In this document: positions 1-6,454 of the stretch, piece by piece | Numbering within the stretch: the stretch's first letter is position 1 | Layout: each line of letters opens with the position of its first letter | Assembly: GCA_017551425.1 (NCBI GenBank) | Contig: JAFZLQ010000088.1 | Coordinates: 1 to 6,884 of the forward strand | Direction of reading: 5' to 3' | DNA length: 6,884 nt | Source: Bacteroidales bacterium | Lineage (GTDB): Bacteria > Bacteroidota > Bacteroidia > Bacteroidales > UBA932 | The notes under the pieces: generated by a model | Database searches by the model: none | What the model was told of the DNA's origin: nothing | What the model saw: only the letters and a program-made list of their open reading frames with translations | Made by a program: the position numbers and the translations under genes

Positions 1-160
1 CCCCCTATACGGCAAGTTCGTCAAAAGGACCACCAAGTTCGTGGCCCAGGACGACAAGAATGAGTGCGGTATCGGCGATACCGTCCGCATCATGGAGACC
101 CGTCCCCTCAGCAAGACCAAGAATTGGAGATTAGTTGAAATCGTCGAAAAAGCCAAGTAG
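1..160 (+). CDS. rpsQ: 30S ribosomal protein S17 (uS17), 3' part
   Basis: This is the C-terminal 52 residues of uS17; the start lies before the window, and the first whole codon begins at base 2. The visible protein opens [13 protein letters not shown] and continues through a [28 protein letters not shown] tail ending in TAG at 158-160. The GD-x-VxIxExRPLSKTK(x)WRLVEI pattern is the family signature. uS17 is an OB-fold protein that binds the 5' domain of 16S rRNA early in 30S assembly. Only 2 bases separate its stop from the rplN start, so the two are almost certainly co-transcribed and probably translationally coupled. Identity is secure; the N-terminal part cannot be assessed. Confidence 0.96.
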   Translation, partial: PLYGKFVKRTTKFVAQDDKNECGIGDTVRIMETRPLSKTKNWRLVEIVEKAK

Positions 161-162
161 TT

Positions 163-528
163 ATGATACAGCAGGAAACACGTTTACAGGTGGCCGACAA
201 CTCCGGAGCAAAGGAGGTTCTTTGCATCCGCGTACTTGGCGGTACCAACCACCGTTATGCTACGGTCGGCGACAAGATCGTCGTCACCATCAAGAGCGCC
301 ATCCCCGGTTCCGACGCCAAGAAGGGTACGGTATCGAGGGCTGTCGTCGTCCGCACCAAGAAGGAGATCCGTCGCGCCGACGGTTCCTACATCCGCTTCG
401 ACGACAACGCCTGCGTTCTTCTCAACAACGCCGGCGAACTCCGTGGCACCCGCATCTTCGGCCCTGTGGCCCGCGAGCTCCGCGAGAACTATATGAAAAT
501 CGTTTCACTGGCACCCGAGGTCCTTTAA
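163..528 (+). CDS. rplN: 50S ribosomal protein L14 (uL14)
   Basis: Complete 121-residue uL14, the usual bacterial length. It starts [17 protein letters not shown], the standard N-terminus, which fixes the start at ATG 163 just after the rpsQ stop. The family signature lies at about residues 61-86 ([15 protein letters not shown] followed by [11 protein letters not shown]), and [13 protein letters not shown] is at 95-107. uL14 is a beta-barrel protein on the subunit-interface side of the 50S. It takes part in an intersubunit bridge and in other bacteria is the docking site for the silencing factor RsfS. No Shine-Dalgarno is present before the start, so initiation probably relies on coupling to rpsQ. 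Nothing is truncated or unusual. Confidence 0.98.
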   Translation: MIQQETRLQVADNSGAKEVLCIRVLGGTNHRYATVGDKIVVTIKSAIPGSDAKKGTVSRAVVVRTKKEIRRADGSYIRFDDNACVLLNNAGELRGTRIFGPVARELRENYMKIVSLAPEVL

Positions 529-540
529 CCTATATTTATT

Positions 541-852
541 ATGAACAGAATCAGAAAAGGCGACACCGTGTATGTAAATGCCGGTAACGACAAAGGAAAG
601 ACCGGGAAGGTGCTTTCTGTAGACCCTGAAGCCCAGCGCGCAATCGTCGAGGGCGTCAACCTGGTCAGCAAGCACACCAAGCCCAACGCCAAGCAGCCTC
701 AGGGCGGAATCATCAAGAAAGAGGCTCCCATCCATATTTCCAACCTCAACCTCATCGATCCCAAGAGCGGCAAGGCCACTCGCGTAGGTTTCAAGGTGGA
801 GGACGGCAAGAAAGTCCGTATCGCTAAAAAATCCGGAGAGGAGATCAAGTAA
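541..852 (+). CDS. rplX: 50S ribosomal protein L24 (uL24)
   Basis: Complete 103-residue uL24, within the normal bacterial range. The KOW motif is at about residues 6-24 ([19 protein letters not shown]), followed by [13 protein letters not shown] at 36-48 and the [17 protein letters not shown] segment at 55-71. These are all family hallmarks. The C-terminal third is lysine-rich ([18 protein letters not shown]). uL24 binds the 5' end of 23S rRNA, is one of the initiators of 50S assembly and sits near the peptide exit tunnel. The 12-base gap after rplN is A/T-rich (ATATTTATT directly before ATG) and has no Shine-Dalgarno. Its stop is 2 bases before rplE. Confidence 0.98.
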   Translation: MNRIRKGDTVYVNAGNDKGKTGKVLSVDPEAQRAIVEGVNLVSKHTKPNAKQPQGGIIKKEAPIHISNLNLIDPKSGKATRVGFKVEDGKKVRIAKKSGEEIK

Positions 853-854
853 TT

Positions 855-1451
855 ATGGCAAAGAAAGAAGCAAAAGTTGAGGTACAGGCCCTGCCTGCAG
901 GATACGTTCCCACCCTCAAGAAAGTTTATAAAGAGCAGATCGTAGCAAAACTCAAGAAGCAGTTTGGCTACACCACCGTAATGCAGGTCCCCAAGCTCGT
1001 GAAGATCACCCTCAACGAGGGCGTAGGTCAGGGCACCCAGGACCGCAAGGTCGTCGAGGAGTCGGCTGCAGAGCTCGCACTCATCACCGGCCAGAAGGCA
1101 CTCATCACCTCTTCCAAGAAAGACGTCTCCAACTTCAAGCTCCGTAAGGGCATGCCCATCGGCACCAAGGTTACCCTTCGCGACGTCAAGATGTACGAAT
1201 TCCTCGAGAAGCTCATCCGTGTGGCTCTCCCCCGCATCCGCGACTTCAACGGCATCGCCGAGAAGATGGACGGCCAGGGCAACTACACCCTCGGACTCAA
1301 GGAGCAGATCATCTTCCCCGAGATCGACATCGACAAGAACCCCCGTATCCACGGACTCGAAATCACTTTCGTAACTACGGCCCGCACCGATGAGGAGTGC
1401 CGCGCACTTCTCGCCGAGTTCGGTCTGCCTTTCAAGAAACATAACAAATAA
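855..1451 (+). CDS. rplE: 50S ribosomal protein L5 (uL5)
   Basis: Complete 198-residue uL5. The core matches the family throughout: VMQVPKLVKITLNEGVG at about residues 42-58, ITGQKALITSSKKDVSNFKLRKG near 77-99, PIGTKVTLR near 101-109, VALPRIRDFNG near 123-133, and the GNYTLGLKEQIIFPEID block near 142-158. uL5 binds 5S rRNA with uL18 in the central protuberance and contacts P-site tRNA. Compared with the 179-residue E. coli protein it has about 17 extra N-terminal residues (AKKEAKVEVQALPAGYVPT region). The next in-frame methionine is at residue 43, inside the conserved core, so ATG 855 is the only sensible start. The start lies 2 bases after the rplX stop, suggesting coupling. Confidence 0.98.
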   Translation: MAKKEAKVEVQALPAGYVPTLKKVYKEQIVAKLKKQFGYTTVMQVPKLVKITLNEGVGQGTQDRKVVEESAAELALITGQKALITSSKKDVSNFKLRKGMPIGTKVTLRDVKMYEFLEKLIRVALPRIRDFNGIAEKMDGQGNYTLGLKEQIIFPEIDIDKNPRIHGLEITFVTTARTDEECRALLAEFGLPFKKHNK

Positions 1452-1457
1452 GATACT

Positions 1458-1727
1458 ATGGCAAAAGAATCAATGAAAGCCCGCGAAGTCAAGCGCGCGA
1501 AACTGGTTGCTAAGTACGCAGAAAAGAGAAAGGCACTCAAGGAGGCAGGCGACTGGGCAGCTCTCGACAAGCTCCCCAAGAACGCTTCCCCTGTCCGCCT
1601 CCACAACCGTTGCTCCCTCACCGGCCGTCCCAAGGGCTATATGAGGGCATTCGGCCTGAGCCGTATTCAGTTCCGTGAGATGGCCTCCAATGGCCTCATC
1701 CCGGGTGTAAAGAAGGCAAGTTGGTAA
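1458..1727 (+). CDS. rpsN: 30S ribosomal protein S14 (uS14), zinc-free long form
   Basis: Complete 89-residue uS14. The length and single cysteine (C52) identify the long, zinc-independent (C-minus) form rather than the roughly 61-residue zinc-ribbon form with two CxxC pairs. The conserved C-terminal half is clear: [20 protein letters not shown] at 50-69 and [11 protein letters not shown] at the end. The N-terminal half is a lysine/arginine-rich helix that binds 16S rRNA. uS14 belongs to the 30S head and assembles late, next to uS3 and uS10. It starts 6 bases after the rplE stop in an ATACTATG context without a Shine-Dalgarno. The ASW terminus matches the family, so the gene is intact. Confidence 0.98.
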   Translation: MAKESMKAREVKRAKLVAKYAEKRKALKEAGDWAALDKLPKNASPVRLHNRCSLTGRPKGYMRAFGLSRIQFREMASNGLIPGVKKASW

Positions 1728-1748
1728 AAATTAAAAGAATACAACGAT

Positions 1749-2144
1749 ATGACTGATCCTATTGCAGATTACCTCACCAGGGTTCGCAACGCCTACCAGG
1801 CCGGAAACAAGGTCGTGGAGATTCCTTCTTCCAAGATGAAGGTCGCCATCACCCAGATCCTTTGTGAGAAGGGCTACATCCTCAGCTACAAGGTAGTCGA
1901 GGGTACCCCTTACAATACAATCAAAATAGCCCTCAAGTACCATCCCCAGACCAAGACGGCCGCCATCCGCAAGATCGAGCGCGCATCCCGTCCCGGCCTC
2001 CGTCAGTACGCCGATGTGGAGAACCTGCCCCGCGTCCTCAACGGACTCGGCATCGCCATCCTTTCCACTTCCAAGGGCATCATCACCGATAAAGAGGCCA
2101 AGGAGCTTGGCGTCGGCGGTGAAGTTATATGCTACGTCTATTAA
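1749..2144 (+). CDS. rpsH: 30S ribosomal protein S8 (uS8)
   Basis: Complete 131-residue uS8, the usual length. It begins MTDPIADYLTRVRNA, the standard N-terminus. RASRPGLR lies at 78-85, and the RNA-binding signature GLGIAILSTSKGIITDKEA is at about 99-117, followed by GVGGEVICYVY at the end. uS8 binds the central domain of 16S rRNA and is needed for platform assembly. In E. coli S8 also represses the spc operon by binding its mRNA near the rplX-rplE junction. I see no obvious copy of that RNA structure at the equivalent place here. The 21-base gap before the gene is A-rich (AAAAATTAAAAGAATACAAC) with no Shine-Dalgarno. Confidence 0.98.
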   Translation: MTDPIADYLTRVRNAYQAGNKVVEIPSSKMKVAITQILCEKGYILSYKVVEGTPYNTIKIALKYHPQTKTAAIRKIERASRPGLRQYADVENLPRVLNGLGIAILSTSKGIITDKEAKELGVGGEVICYVY

Positions 2145-2165
2145 TCAACAAAACAGAACATTACA

Positions 2166-2726
2166 ATGTCACGAATTGGTAAATTGCCTGTAAGCCTTCC
2201 GTCCGGAGTCAGCGTCAAGCTTGAAGACGGCAACGTATTGAAGGTTAAAGGACCTCTCGGTGAGATGACTCAGAAAGTCGATCCCGACATCAAAGTCACC
2301 GTTGAGGACAATCAGATCAAATTCGAGCGCCCCACCGACCAGCCCCGTCACCGCAGCATGCACGGTCTTTACCGCGCACTGGTGCACAACATGGTCGTCG
2401 GCGTCTCCGAAGGCTTCACCACCCAGCAGGAACTGGTCGGTGTCGGTTACCGTGTAGCCGTCCAGGGCCAGCTTCTCGTTTTCTCCCTCGGCTATTCCCA
2501 CGAGATTCAGATGATGCTCCCCGCCGAAATCAAGGCCGAGCTTCCCGATGTCAGGAAGGGTGAGAACCCCCGCCTGCTCCTCAAGAGCTGCGACAAGCAG
2601 CTTCTTGGCCAGGTGGCAGCCAAAATCCGTTCTTTCCGCAAGCCTGAGCCGTACAAGGGCAAGGGTATCAAGTTCGTCGGTGAGCAGCTTCGTCGCAAGG
2701 CCGGCAAGACCGCATCCGCAAAATAA
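2166..2726 (+). CDS. rplF: 50S ribosomal protein L6 (uL6)
   Basis: Complete 186-residue uL6, slightly longer than the E. coli protein at its C-terminus (RRKAGKTASAK). It starts MSRIGKLPVSLPSGV, the family N-terminus. Two L6 domains follow: the first contains LKVKGPLGEM (25-34) and RHRSMHGLYRALVHNMVVGV (61-80), the second VGVGYRVAVQG (91-101) and the strongest hallmark, PEPYKGKGIKFVGE, at 160-173. uL6 binds 23S rRNA near the sarcin-ricin loop, beside the site where elongation factors dock. The 21-base leader (TCAACAAAACAGAACATTACA) is A-rich and lacks a Shine-Dalgarno, a typical Bacteroidota initiation region. Confidence 0.98.
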   Translation: MSRIGKLPVSLPSGVSVKLEDGNVLKVKGPLGEMTQKVDPDIKVTVEDNQIKFERPTDQPRHRSMHGLYRALVHNMVVGVSEGFTTQQELVGVGYRVAVQGQLLVFSLGYSHEIQMMLPAEIKAELPDVRKGENPRLLLKSCDKQLLGQVAAKIRSFRKPEPYKGKGIKFVGEQLRRKAGKTASAK

Positions 2727-2727
2727 T

Positions 2728-2733
2728 AGGAGG
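2728..2733 (+). promoter_or_regulatory. Strong Shine-Dalgarno (AGGAGG) for rplR
   Basis: AGGAGG lies between the rplF stop and the rplR start, with 8 bases between it and the ATG, close to ideal spacing. Most starts in this window lack such a site, so its presence is informative rather than routine. The phylum assignment, and hence the rarity of the site, is inferred from the gene content. Confidence 0.8.
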
Positions 2734-2741
2734 ATAGAATT

Positions 2742-3104
2742 ATGGCACTCAATAAAATTGAAAGAAGAAGAAGGATTCACTACCGTATCCGCAAGCACGT
2801 CAACGGCACTGCCGAGCGTCCCCGCATGGTTGTGTTCCGCAGCAACAAGCAGATCTACGCCCAGGTCGTCAACGACCTCGAAGGCAAGACCCTCGTCGCT
2901 GCCGCATCCAACGACAAGGAGCTCGCAGCCAAGACCAAGGGTAAATCCGGCATCGAGGCCGCTGCCATCGTCGGCAAGGCCATCGCCGAGCGCGCCCTTG
3001 CGAAGGGTATCACCACCATCTCGTTCGACCGTGGCGGCTATCTTTTCCACGGAAGGGTTAAAAGTTTGGCCGACGCTGCCCGTGAAGGCGGTCTCATTTT
3101 CTAA
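2742..3104 (+). CDS. rplR: 50S ribosomal protein L18 (uL18)
   Basis: Complete 120-residue uL18, normal length. The basic N-terminus ([20 protein letters not shown]) contacts 5S rRNA. The core contains [17 protein letters not shown] at 25-41 and the family signature [24 protein letters not shown] at about 95-118. With uL5 it anchors 5S rRNA in the central protuberance. Unlike most genes here it is preceded by a strong Shine-Dalgarno, AGGAGG at 2728-2733, 8 bases before ATG 2742 and 2 bases after the rplF stop. That fixes the start and suggests some initiation independent of rplF translation. Confidence 0.98.
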   Translation: MALNKIERRRRIHYRIRKHVNGTAERPRMVVFRSNKQIYAQVVNDLEGKTLVAAASNDKELAAKTKGKSGIEAAAIVGKAIAERALAKGITTISFDRGGYLFHGRVKSLADAAREGGLIF

Positions 3105-3115
3105 TCGCAAAGACT

Positions 3116-3634
3116 ATGGCAAATACAAATGTTAAAAGAGTAAAGACCTCTGACCTTGAGCTCAAGGACAGACTGGTCGCCATCCAGAGGGTCACCAAGG
3201 TTACCAAGGGTGGACGTCACTTCCGCTTCGCGGCCATCGTCGTCGTCGGCGATGAGAACGGCGTTGTGGGCTATGGTCTCGGCAAGGCAAATGAAGTCAC
3301 TGCCGCCATCGCAAAGGGCGTGGAGGATGCAAAGAAGAATCTCGTGAAGATTCCCGTCATCAACACCACCATCCCTCACGAGCAGGAGGCAAAGTTCGGC
3401 GGTTCCCGCGTTTTCATGAAGCCCGCAGCTCCCGGTACCGGTGTAAAGGCCGGCGGTGCTATGCGTGCTGTCTTCGAGTCCGCAGGTATCCAGAACGTTC
3501 TCGCCAAGAGCAAGGGTTCTTCCAACCCTCACAACCTCGTCAAGGCCACCGTTACGGCTCTCACCCAGATGAGGGACGCTTACACCGTCGCTGGACTGCG
3601 CGGCATCCCCATGAGTAAAGTATTCAACGGATAG
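3116..3634 (+). CDS. rpsE: 30S ribosomal protein S5 (uS5)
   Basis: Complete 172-residue uS5. The N-terminal double-stranded RNA-binding-type domain is marked by [14 protein letters not shown] at 25-38 and [10 protein letters not shown] at 52-61. The C-terminal domain carries [20 protein letters not shown] at about 105-124 and [12 protein letters not shown] at 134-145. uS5 sits at the mRNA entrance of the 30S with uS3 and uS4, contributes to decoding accuracy and has mRNA helicase activity. The 11-base gap after rplR (TCGCAAAGACT) has no Shine-Dalgarno, although its neighbours rplR and rpmD do. A 14-base perfect palindrome at 3154-3167 lies inside codons 13-17 and is probably chance. Confidence 0.98.
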   Translation: MANTNVKRVKTSDLELKDRLVAIQRVTKVTKGGRHFRFAAIVVVGDENGVVGYGLGKANEVTAAIAKGVEDAKKNLVKIPVINTTIPHEQEAKFGGSRVFMKPAAPGTGVKAGGAMRAVFESAGIQNVLAKSKGSSNPHNLVKATVTALTQMRDAYTVAGLRGIPMSKVFNG

Positions 3635-3637
3635 GAG
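3633..3637 (+). promoter_or_regulatory. Shine-Dalgarno-like site (AGGAG) for rpmD
   Basis: AGGAG overlaps the rpsE stop codon (TAG 3632-3634) and ends 9 bases before the rpmD ATG at 3647. Spacing and sequence fit a functional site that would place the ribosome at termination of rpsE and initiation of rpmD. Confidence 0.65.
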
Positions 3638-3646
3638 AACACGATT

Positions 3647-3829
3647 ATGGCAAAGCTCAGAATTACCAAAATTATAAGCAGCAACGGAGAGACCAAGCGC
3701 CAGAAAGACAATCTGCGCTGCCTCGGCATCCGCCGCATGCATCAGACCGTCGAGGTCGAGCAGAACCCTGTCACTATGGGACAGCTTCAGAAGATCGCTC
3801 ACCTCGTCAAGTACGAAGTTATTGACTAA
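3647..3829 (+). CDS. rpmD: 50S ribosomal protein L30 (uL30)
   Basis: Complete 60-residue uL30, the short bacterial form. [14 protein letters not shown] is the standard N-terminal strand, and the signature [25 protein letters not shown] spans about 26-50, ending in HLVKYEVID. It binds 23S rRNA domain II on the 50S surface and is often dispensable in bacteria. It lies in its canonical place between rpsE and rplO, 12 bases after rpsE. Its stop codon (TAA 3827-3829) overlaps the Shine-Dalgarno of rplO, so the three genes rpsE, rpmD and rplO are tightly linked in translation. Confidence 0.97.
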   Translation: MAKLRITKIISSNGETKRQKDNLRCLGIRRMHQTVEVEQNPVTMGQLQKIAHLVKYEVID

Positions 3830-3834
3830 GGAGG
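3828..3834 (+). promoter_or_regulatory. Strong Shine-Dalgarno (AAGGAGG) for rplO
   Basis: AAGGAGG overlaps the rpmD stop codon and ends 9 bases before ATG 3844, but only 3 bases before an in-frame GTG at 3838. The spacing decides for the ATG as the rplO start. It is the best Shine-Dalgarno match in the window. Confidence 0.8.
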
Positions 3835-3843
3835 ACCGTGATT

Positions 3844-4293
3844 ATGAAACTTGAGAATCTCGCACCTGCAGCAGGTGCAACCAAAACAAGCAAAAGACTG
3901 GGTCGCGGTCAGGGTTCCGGCAAGGGCGGCACTGCCACCCGCGGTACCAAGGGCGCACAGGCACGCGCCGGCTACGAGCACAAGATCGGCTTCGAAGGCG
4001 GCCAGATGCCTATCCAGCGTCGTCTCCCCAAATTCGGATTCAAGAACCCCACACGCGTGGAGTACAAGGCTGTCAATGTAGCTGACCTTGAGGCTCTTGC
4101 CGCTCGTCTCGGACTCGCCGAGATCAACGTCGAGACCATCAAGGGCGCAGGCCTCGCCGGCAAGAACGACCTCGTGAAGGTCCTCGGCAACGGTGAGATC
4201 ACCGCAGCCCTTACCGTCACTGCAGACGCTTTCTCCAAGAGCGCTGTTTCCAAAATCGAGGCTGCCGGTGGAAAGGCGGTCGTAACCGAGTAA
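3844..4293 (+). CDS. rplO: 50S ribosomal protein L15 (uL15)
   Basis: Complete uL15 of 149 residues. The start is taken at ATG 3844 ([11 protein letters not shown]), because this is the family N-terminus and the AAGGAGG is 9 bases upstream. An in-frame GTG at 3838 would add only Met-Ile and sits too close to that site. The glycine-rich, basic rRNA-binding extension [19 protein letters not shown] is at 20-38, the conserved [17 protein letters not shown] at 50-66, and the globular C-terminal domain ends [10 protein letters not shown]. uL15 joins the 50S late and contacts many 23S rRNA domains. A GC-rich hairpin-forming sequence (3862-3878) lies in codons 7-12. secY follows after 4 bases. Confidence 0.97.
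   Translation: MKLENLAPAAGATKTSKRLGRGQGSGKGGTATRGTKGAQARAGYEHKIGFEGGQMPIQRRLPKFGFKNPTRVEYKAVNVADLEALAARLGLAEINVETIKGAGLAGKNDLVKVLGNGEITAALTVTADAFSKSAVSKIEAAGGKAVVTE
3862..3878 (+). repeat. Inverted repeat (possible hairpin) in the 5' end of rplO
   Basis: GCACCTG (3862-3868) and CAGGTGC (3872-3878) are perfectly complementary around a 3-base loop, CAG. The 7-bp stem has five G-C pairs. It starts 18 bases after the A of the rplO ATG and encodes Ala-Pro-Ala-Ala-Gly. At this distance it would lie at or near the mRNA entrance of an initiating ribosome. No U-tract follows, so it is not a terminator. A stem of this size can arise by chance in a window of this length, so function is speculative. Confidence 0.4.
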
Positions 4294-4297
4294 GGCA

Positions 4298-5635
4298 ATG
4301 AAGAAGTTCATTGAGACAATCAAAAACATCTTCAAGATTGAGGAGCTCCGCAAGAGGATTATCTACACCTGCATACTTGTTCTCGTTTACAGGTTCGGGT
4401 GCTTCGTAGTCCTCCCCGGCATCGATCCCACGATGCTTGCACGCTTCCAGCAGAGCACGTCCGAGGGACTCGTTGGTCTCTTGAACATGTTCTCCGGCGG
4501 CGCGTTCGGTAACGCCTCCATCTTCGCGCTCGGTGTGATGCCGTACATCTCGGCATCCATCGTCATCCAGCTCCTGGGCGTCTTCGTGCCCTACTTCCGC
4601 AAACTCCAGATGGAGGGCGAAAGCGGACGCAAGAAGATGAACCAGATGACCCGTTGGCTCACCATCGGTATCATCTGCATCCAGGGTCCTGCCTACATGG
4701 CAGCTCTCCACGGCCAGATTCCCGGACAGGCTTTCGTAGCCGTCCAGCAGCTCGGCTGGAGCAACTTCTTCTTCAACCTCATGTCCACCATCATCCTGAT
4801 GGCAGGTTCCATGTTCGTGATGTGGCTCGGTGAGCGTATCACCGACCGCGGTATCGGCAACGGTATCTCCCTCATCATTATGATAGGTATCGTGGCCCGT
4901 CTGCCTTACGCAGTCGTCGCCGAGGTCGGTTCCAAGCTCGGAACCACCAACGGAGGTATGCTCCTTCTCATCGTCGAGTTCGTCATCTGGTTCTTCGTCA
5001 TCATTGCGGCTATCGCGCTTGTGCAGGCTGTCCGCCGCGTGCCCGTGCAGTATGCCAAGAGGGTTGTCGGCAACCGTCAGTACGGCGGTGTGCGTCAGTA
5101 CATCCCCCTCAAGATCAATGCTGCCGGCGTCATGCCTATCATCTTCGCACAGGCCCTGATGCTCTTCCCTCTGATTTTCTCCCGTTGGGATGCAACCAGA
5201 GGACTCGCCGCTACGCTCGGAAATTATACCGGTTTCTGGTACAACTTCATTTTCTTCCTGCTCGTCGTAGTCTTCACGTACTTCTATACTGCCGTCACTG
5301 TGAATCCGCAGATGATGTCCGAAGACATGAAGCGCAACGGTGGATTCATCCCCGGCGTCAAGCCCGGCAAGAAGACCATGGAGTATCTGGATTCCGTGAT
5401 GTCAAAGGTGACCCTCCCGGGTTCCATCTTCCTCGGCATCATTTCCATTCTGCCTGCACTTGCAATCCGCTTCGGCGTGAACAACTCCTTCGGCAGCTTC
5501 TACGGCGGTACTTCGCTGTTGATTCTCGTGGGTGTTGTGCTCGATACCCTGCAGCAGGTAGAAAGTTATTTGCTGATGCGTCATTATGACGGCCTCATGA
5601 AGACCGGTCGTCTGAGCGGGCGCTCAGGAATGTAG
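4298..5635 (+). CDS. secY: Preprotein translocase subunit SecY
   Basis: Complete 445-residue SecY, the pore-forming subunit of the SecYEG translocon in the inner membrane. Ten hydrophobic segments fit the family topology, at roughly 20-38, 73-95, 118-137, 154-176, 186-206, 221-243, 270-293, 313-335, 373-391 and 405-420. The plug and second-helix region reads NMFSGGAFGNASIFALGVMPYISASI (about 63-88). The cytoplasmic ERITDRGIGNGIS loop is at 179-191, the basic loop RRVPVQYAKRVVG at 246-258, and the SecA/ribosome-contacting loop with GGFIPGVKPGKKT at 348-360. It starts 4 bases after rplO with no useful Shine-Dalgarno, implying coupling. Position after rplO is the ancestral arrangement. No truncation or missing segment is seen. 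Confidence 0.98.
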   Translation: MKKFIETIKNIFKIEELRKRIIYTCILVLVYRFGCFVVLPGIDPTMLARFQQSTSEGLVGLLNMFSGGAFGNASIFALGVMPYISASIVIQLLGVFVPYFRKLQMEGESGRKKMNQMTRWLTIGIICIQGPAYMAALHGQIPGQAFVAVQQLGWSNFFFNLMSTIILMAGSMFVMWLGERITDRGIGNGISLIIMIGIVARLPYAVVAEVGSKLGTTNGGMLLLIVEFVIWFFVIIAAIALVQAVRRVPVQYAKRVVGNRQYGGVRQYIPLKINAAGVMPIIFAQALMLFPLIFSRWDATRGLAATLGNYTGFWYNFIFFLLVVVFTYFYTAVTVNPQMMSEDMKRNGGFIPGVKPGKKTMEYLDSVMSKVTLPGSIFLGIISILPALAIRFGVNNSFGSFYGGTSLLILVGVVLDTLQQVESYLLMRHYDGLMKTGRLSGRSGM

Positions 5636-5646
5636 TTCTTTGAAAA
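5635..5646 (+). promoter_or_regulatory. boxA-like sequence in the secY-map gap
   Basis: GTTCTTTGAAAA begins on the last base of the secY stop codon and ends 11 bases before the map ATG. It matches the boxA form known from rRNA leaders of Firmicutes (TGTTCTTTGAAAA-type) and resembles the E. coli core GCTCTTTA. boxA in RNA is bound by NusB and NusE (ribosomal protein S10). The location, inside the likely initiation region of map, would suit translational control as described for E. coli suhB. No boxB or rRNA gene lies next to it, so this is a sequence match, not a demonstrated site. Confidence 0.35.
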
Positions 5647-5654
5647 ATTCAAGG
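5638..5654 (+). repeat. Possible hairpin between secY and map
   Basis: CTTTGAA (5638-5644) can pair with TTCAAGG (5648-5654) around an AAA loop, giving a 7-bp stem that includes one T-G (wobble) pair. It ends 3 bases before the map ATG and overlaps most of the boxA-like sequence, so protein binding to single-stranded boxA and this fold would exclude each other. The stem is A/T-rich and probably weak. It has no trailing T-run and is not an intrinsic terminator. Confidence 0.35.
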
Positions 5655-5657
5655 TAG

Positions 5658-6437
5658 ATGGTCAAGCCCAAGACCGAAGAAGAGATCGCCTTACTCCGCG
5701 AAAACGCCATAATAGTCTCCAAGACCCTGGCGGAAGTCGGACGGCACATAGCTCCCGGTGTCACCACCAAAGAGCTCAACAGAATTGCCGACGAGTTCAT
5801 CCGCGATCACGGCGCAATCCCCAGCTTCCTCGGTTATGAGGGCTTCCCCGCAGCACTCTGCATGTCCGTAAACGACGTCGTCGTACACGGGTTCCCGTCT
5901 GATTACGCCCTCAGGGAGGGAGACGTGGTTTCCGTTGACTGCGGCACGCTGTACAAGGGCTATAACGGTGATTCGGCTTACACCTTCCCGGTAGGGGAGG
6001 TGGACGCCGAAACCCGCAGGCTCCTGGATGCCACAAAGGCATCCCTGTACAAGGGCATAGAGGCGGCGGTGGCCGGCAACAGGACCGGCGATATCGGATA
6101 CGCGGTACAAACGTACGTCGAGGCGCTGGGCTTTTCGGTCGTTCGCGAACTGGAAGGCCACGGTCTCGGGAGGGAAATGCACGAGCAGCCGGGCGTCCCC
6201 AATTACGGGCGCAGGGGCAAGGGCACTCACCTCGTGGACGGAATGGTAATATGTATCGAGCCTATGATCAACGCGGGCGGGAAAAGTGTGTACCTCGACC
6301 GCAACGGATGGGCCGTGCATACTTCCGACCACAAGAAATCAGCGCACTACGAACTTACGGTTGTTGTCCGTAAAGGCCGGGCCGAGCAGCTTTCTACCTT
6401 CGATTTTATCGAGAAAGATCCCGCAATCAAATTTTAA
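5658..6437 (+). CDS. map: Methionine aminopeptidase, type I
   Basis: Complete 259-residue type I methionine aminopeptidase, which removes the initiator methionine from nascent proteins at the ribosome. All expected active-site residues are present: metal ligands D94 (SVDCG), D105 (YNGDSA), H168 (EGHGLGRE), E201 (IEPMIN) and E232 (YELTVV), plus catalytic H77 (VVVHG) and H175. These five ligands fall exactly three residues before their E. coli counterparts. There is no N-terminal zinc-finger extension, so this is the short housekeeping form. It follows secY directly with no adk between them. Codon use is less biased than in the ribosomal genes, with at least five ATA codons. A boxA-like sequence fills the 22-base gap before it. 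Confidence 0.97.
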   Translation: MVKPKTEEEIALLRENAIIVSKTLAEVGRHIAPGVTTKELNRIADEFIRDHGAIPSFLGYEGFPAALCMSVNDVVVHGFPSDYALREGDVVSVDCGTLYKGYNGDSAYTFPVGEVDAETRRLLDATKASLYKGIEAAVAGNRTGDIGYAVQTYVEALGFSVVRELEGHGLGREMHEQPGVPNYGRRGKGTHLVDGMVICIEPMINAGGKSVYLDRNGWAVHTSDHKKSAHYELTVVVRKGRAEQLSTFDFIEKDPAIKF

Positions 6438-6444
6438 GTAAAGT
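6435..6444 (+). repeat. TAAGTAAAGT, copy 1, before infA
   Basis: This 10-base word starts at the map stop codon and ends 10 bases before the infA ATG. An identical copy is at 6821-6830 before rpsM. Both lie in A/T-rich leaders directly upstream of a start codon. It may simply reflect A-rich leader composition; no function is claimed. Confidence 0.45.
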
Positions 6445-6454
6445 TTTAATTTTA

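Noticed and set aside
135..587. Open frame overlapping rplN in another frame
   Set aside because: Arg-rich shadow product crossing three genes, with no family features.
840..880. S8-binding operator at the rplX-rplE junction, as in E. coli
   Set aside because: The junction is A-rich with a 2-base gap, and I see no helix resembling the S8 site of 16S rRNA. Covariance-model searching would be needed to exclude a divergent form.
699..1442. Antisense open frame (247 codons) opposite rplX and rplE
   Set aside because: Same cause: biased sense codons leave few antisense stops. It has no start signal or family resemblance.
2169..3110. Long antisense open frame (313 codons) opposite rplF and rplR
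   Set aside because: It mirrors the strong codon bias of the sense genes, which avoids stop codons on the other strand. The predicted protein is low in recognisable motifs and covers two certain genes.
2548..3135. Second-frame open frame on the + strand across rplF and rplR
   Set aside because: The translation is Ser/Arg/Pro-rich out-of-frame reading of ribosomal genes and spans a gene boundary.
3154..3167. 14-base perfect palindrome (CCTTGAGCTCAAGG) in rpsE
   Set aside because: Expected about 0.4 times by chance in this length, it lies inside coding sequence and has no positional logic.
3838..3843. GTG as an upstream start for rplO
   Set aside because: Only 3 bases from the Shine-Dalgarno and would add Met-Ile before the canonical [11 protein letters not shown] start.
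5633..5657. Bacteroidota-type promoter (TTTG / TAnnTTTG) before map
   Set aside because: TTTG is present, but the TA is four rather than two bases before it, and no paired upstream TTTG is evident.
5636..5657. Missing adk between secY and map as a deletion
   Set aside because: secY-map-infA without adk is a normal arrangement in Bacteroidota, so it is a lineage marker rather than a loss event.
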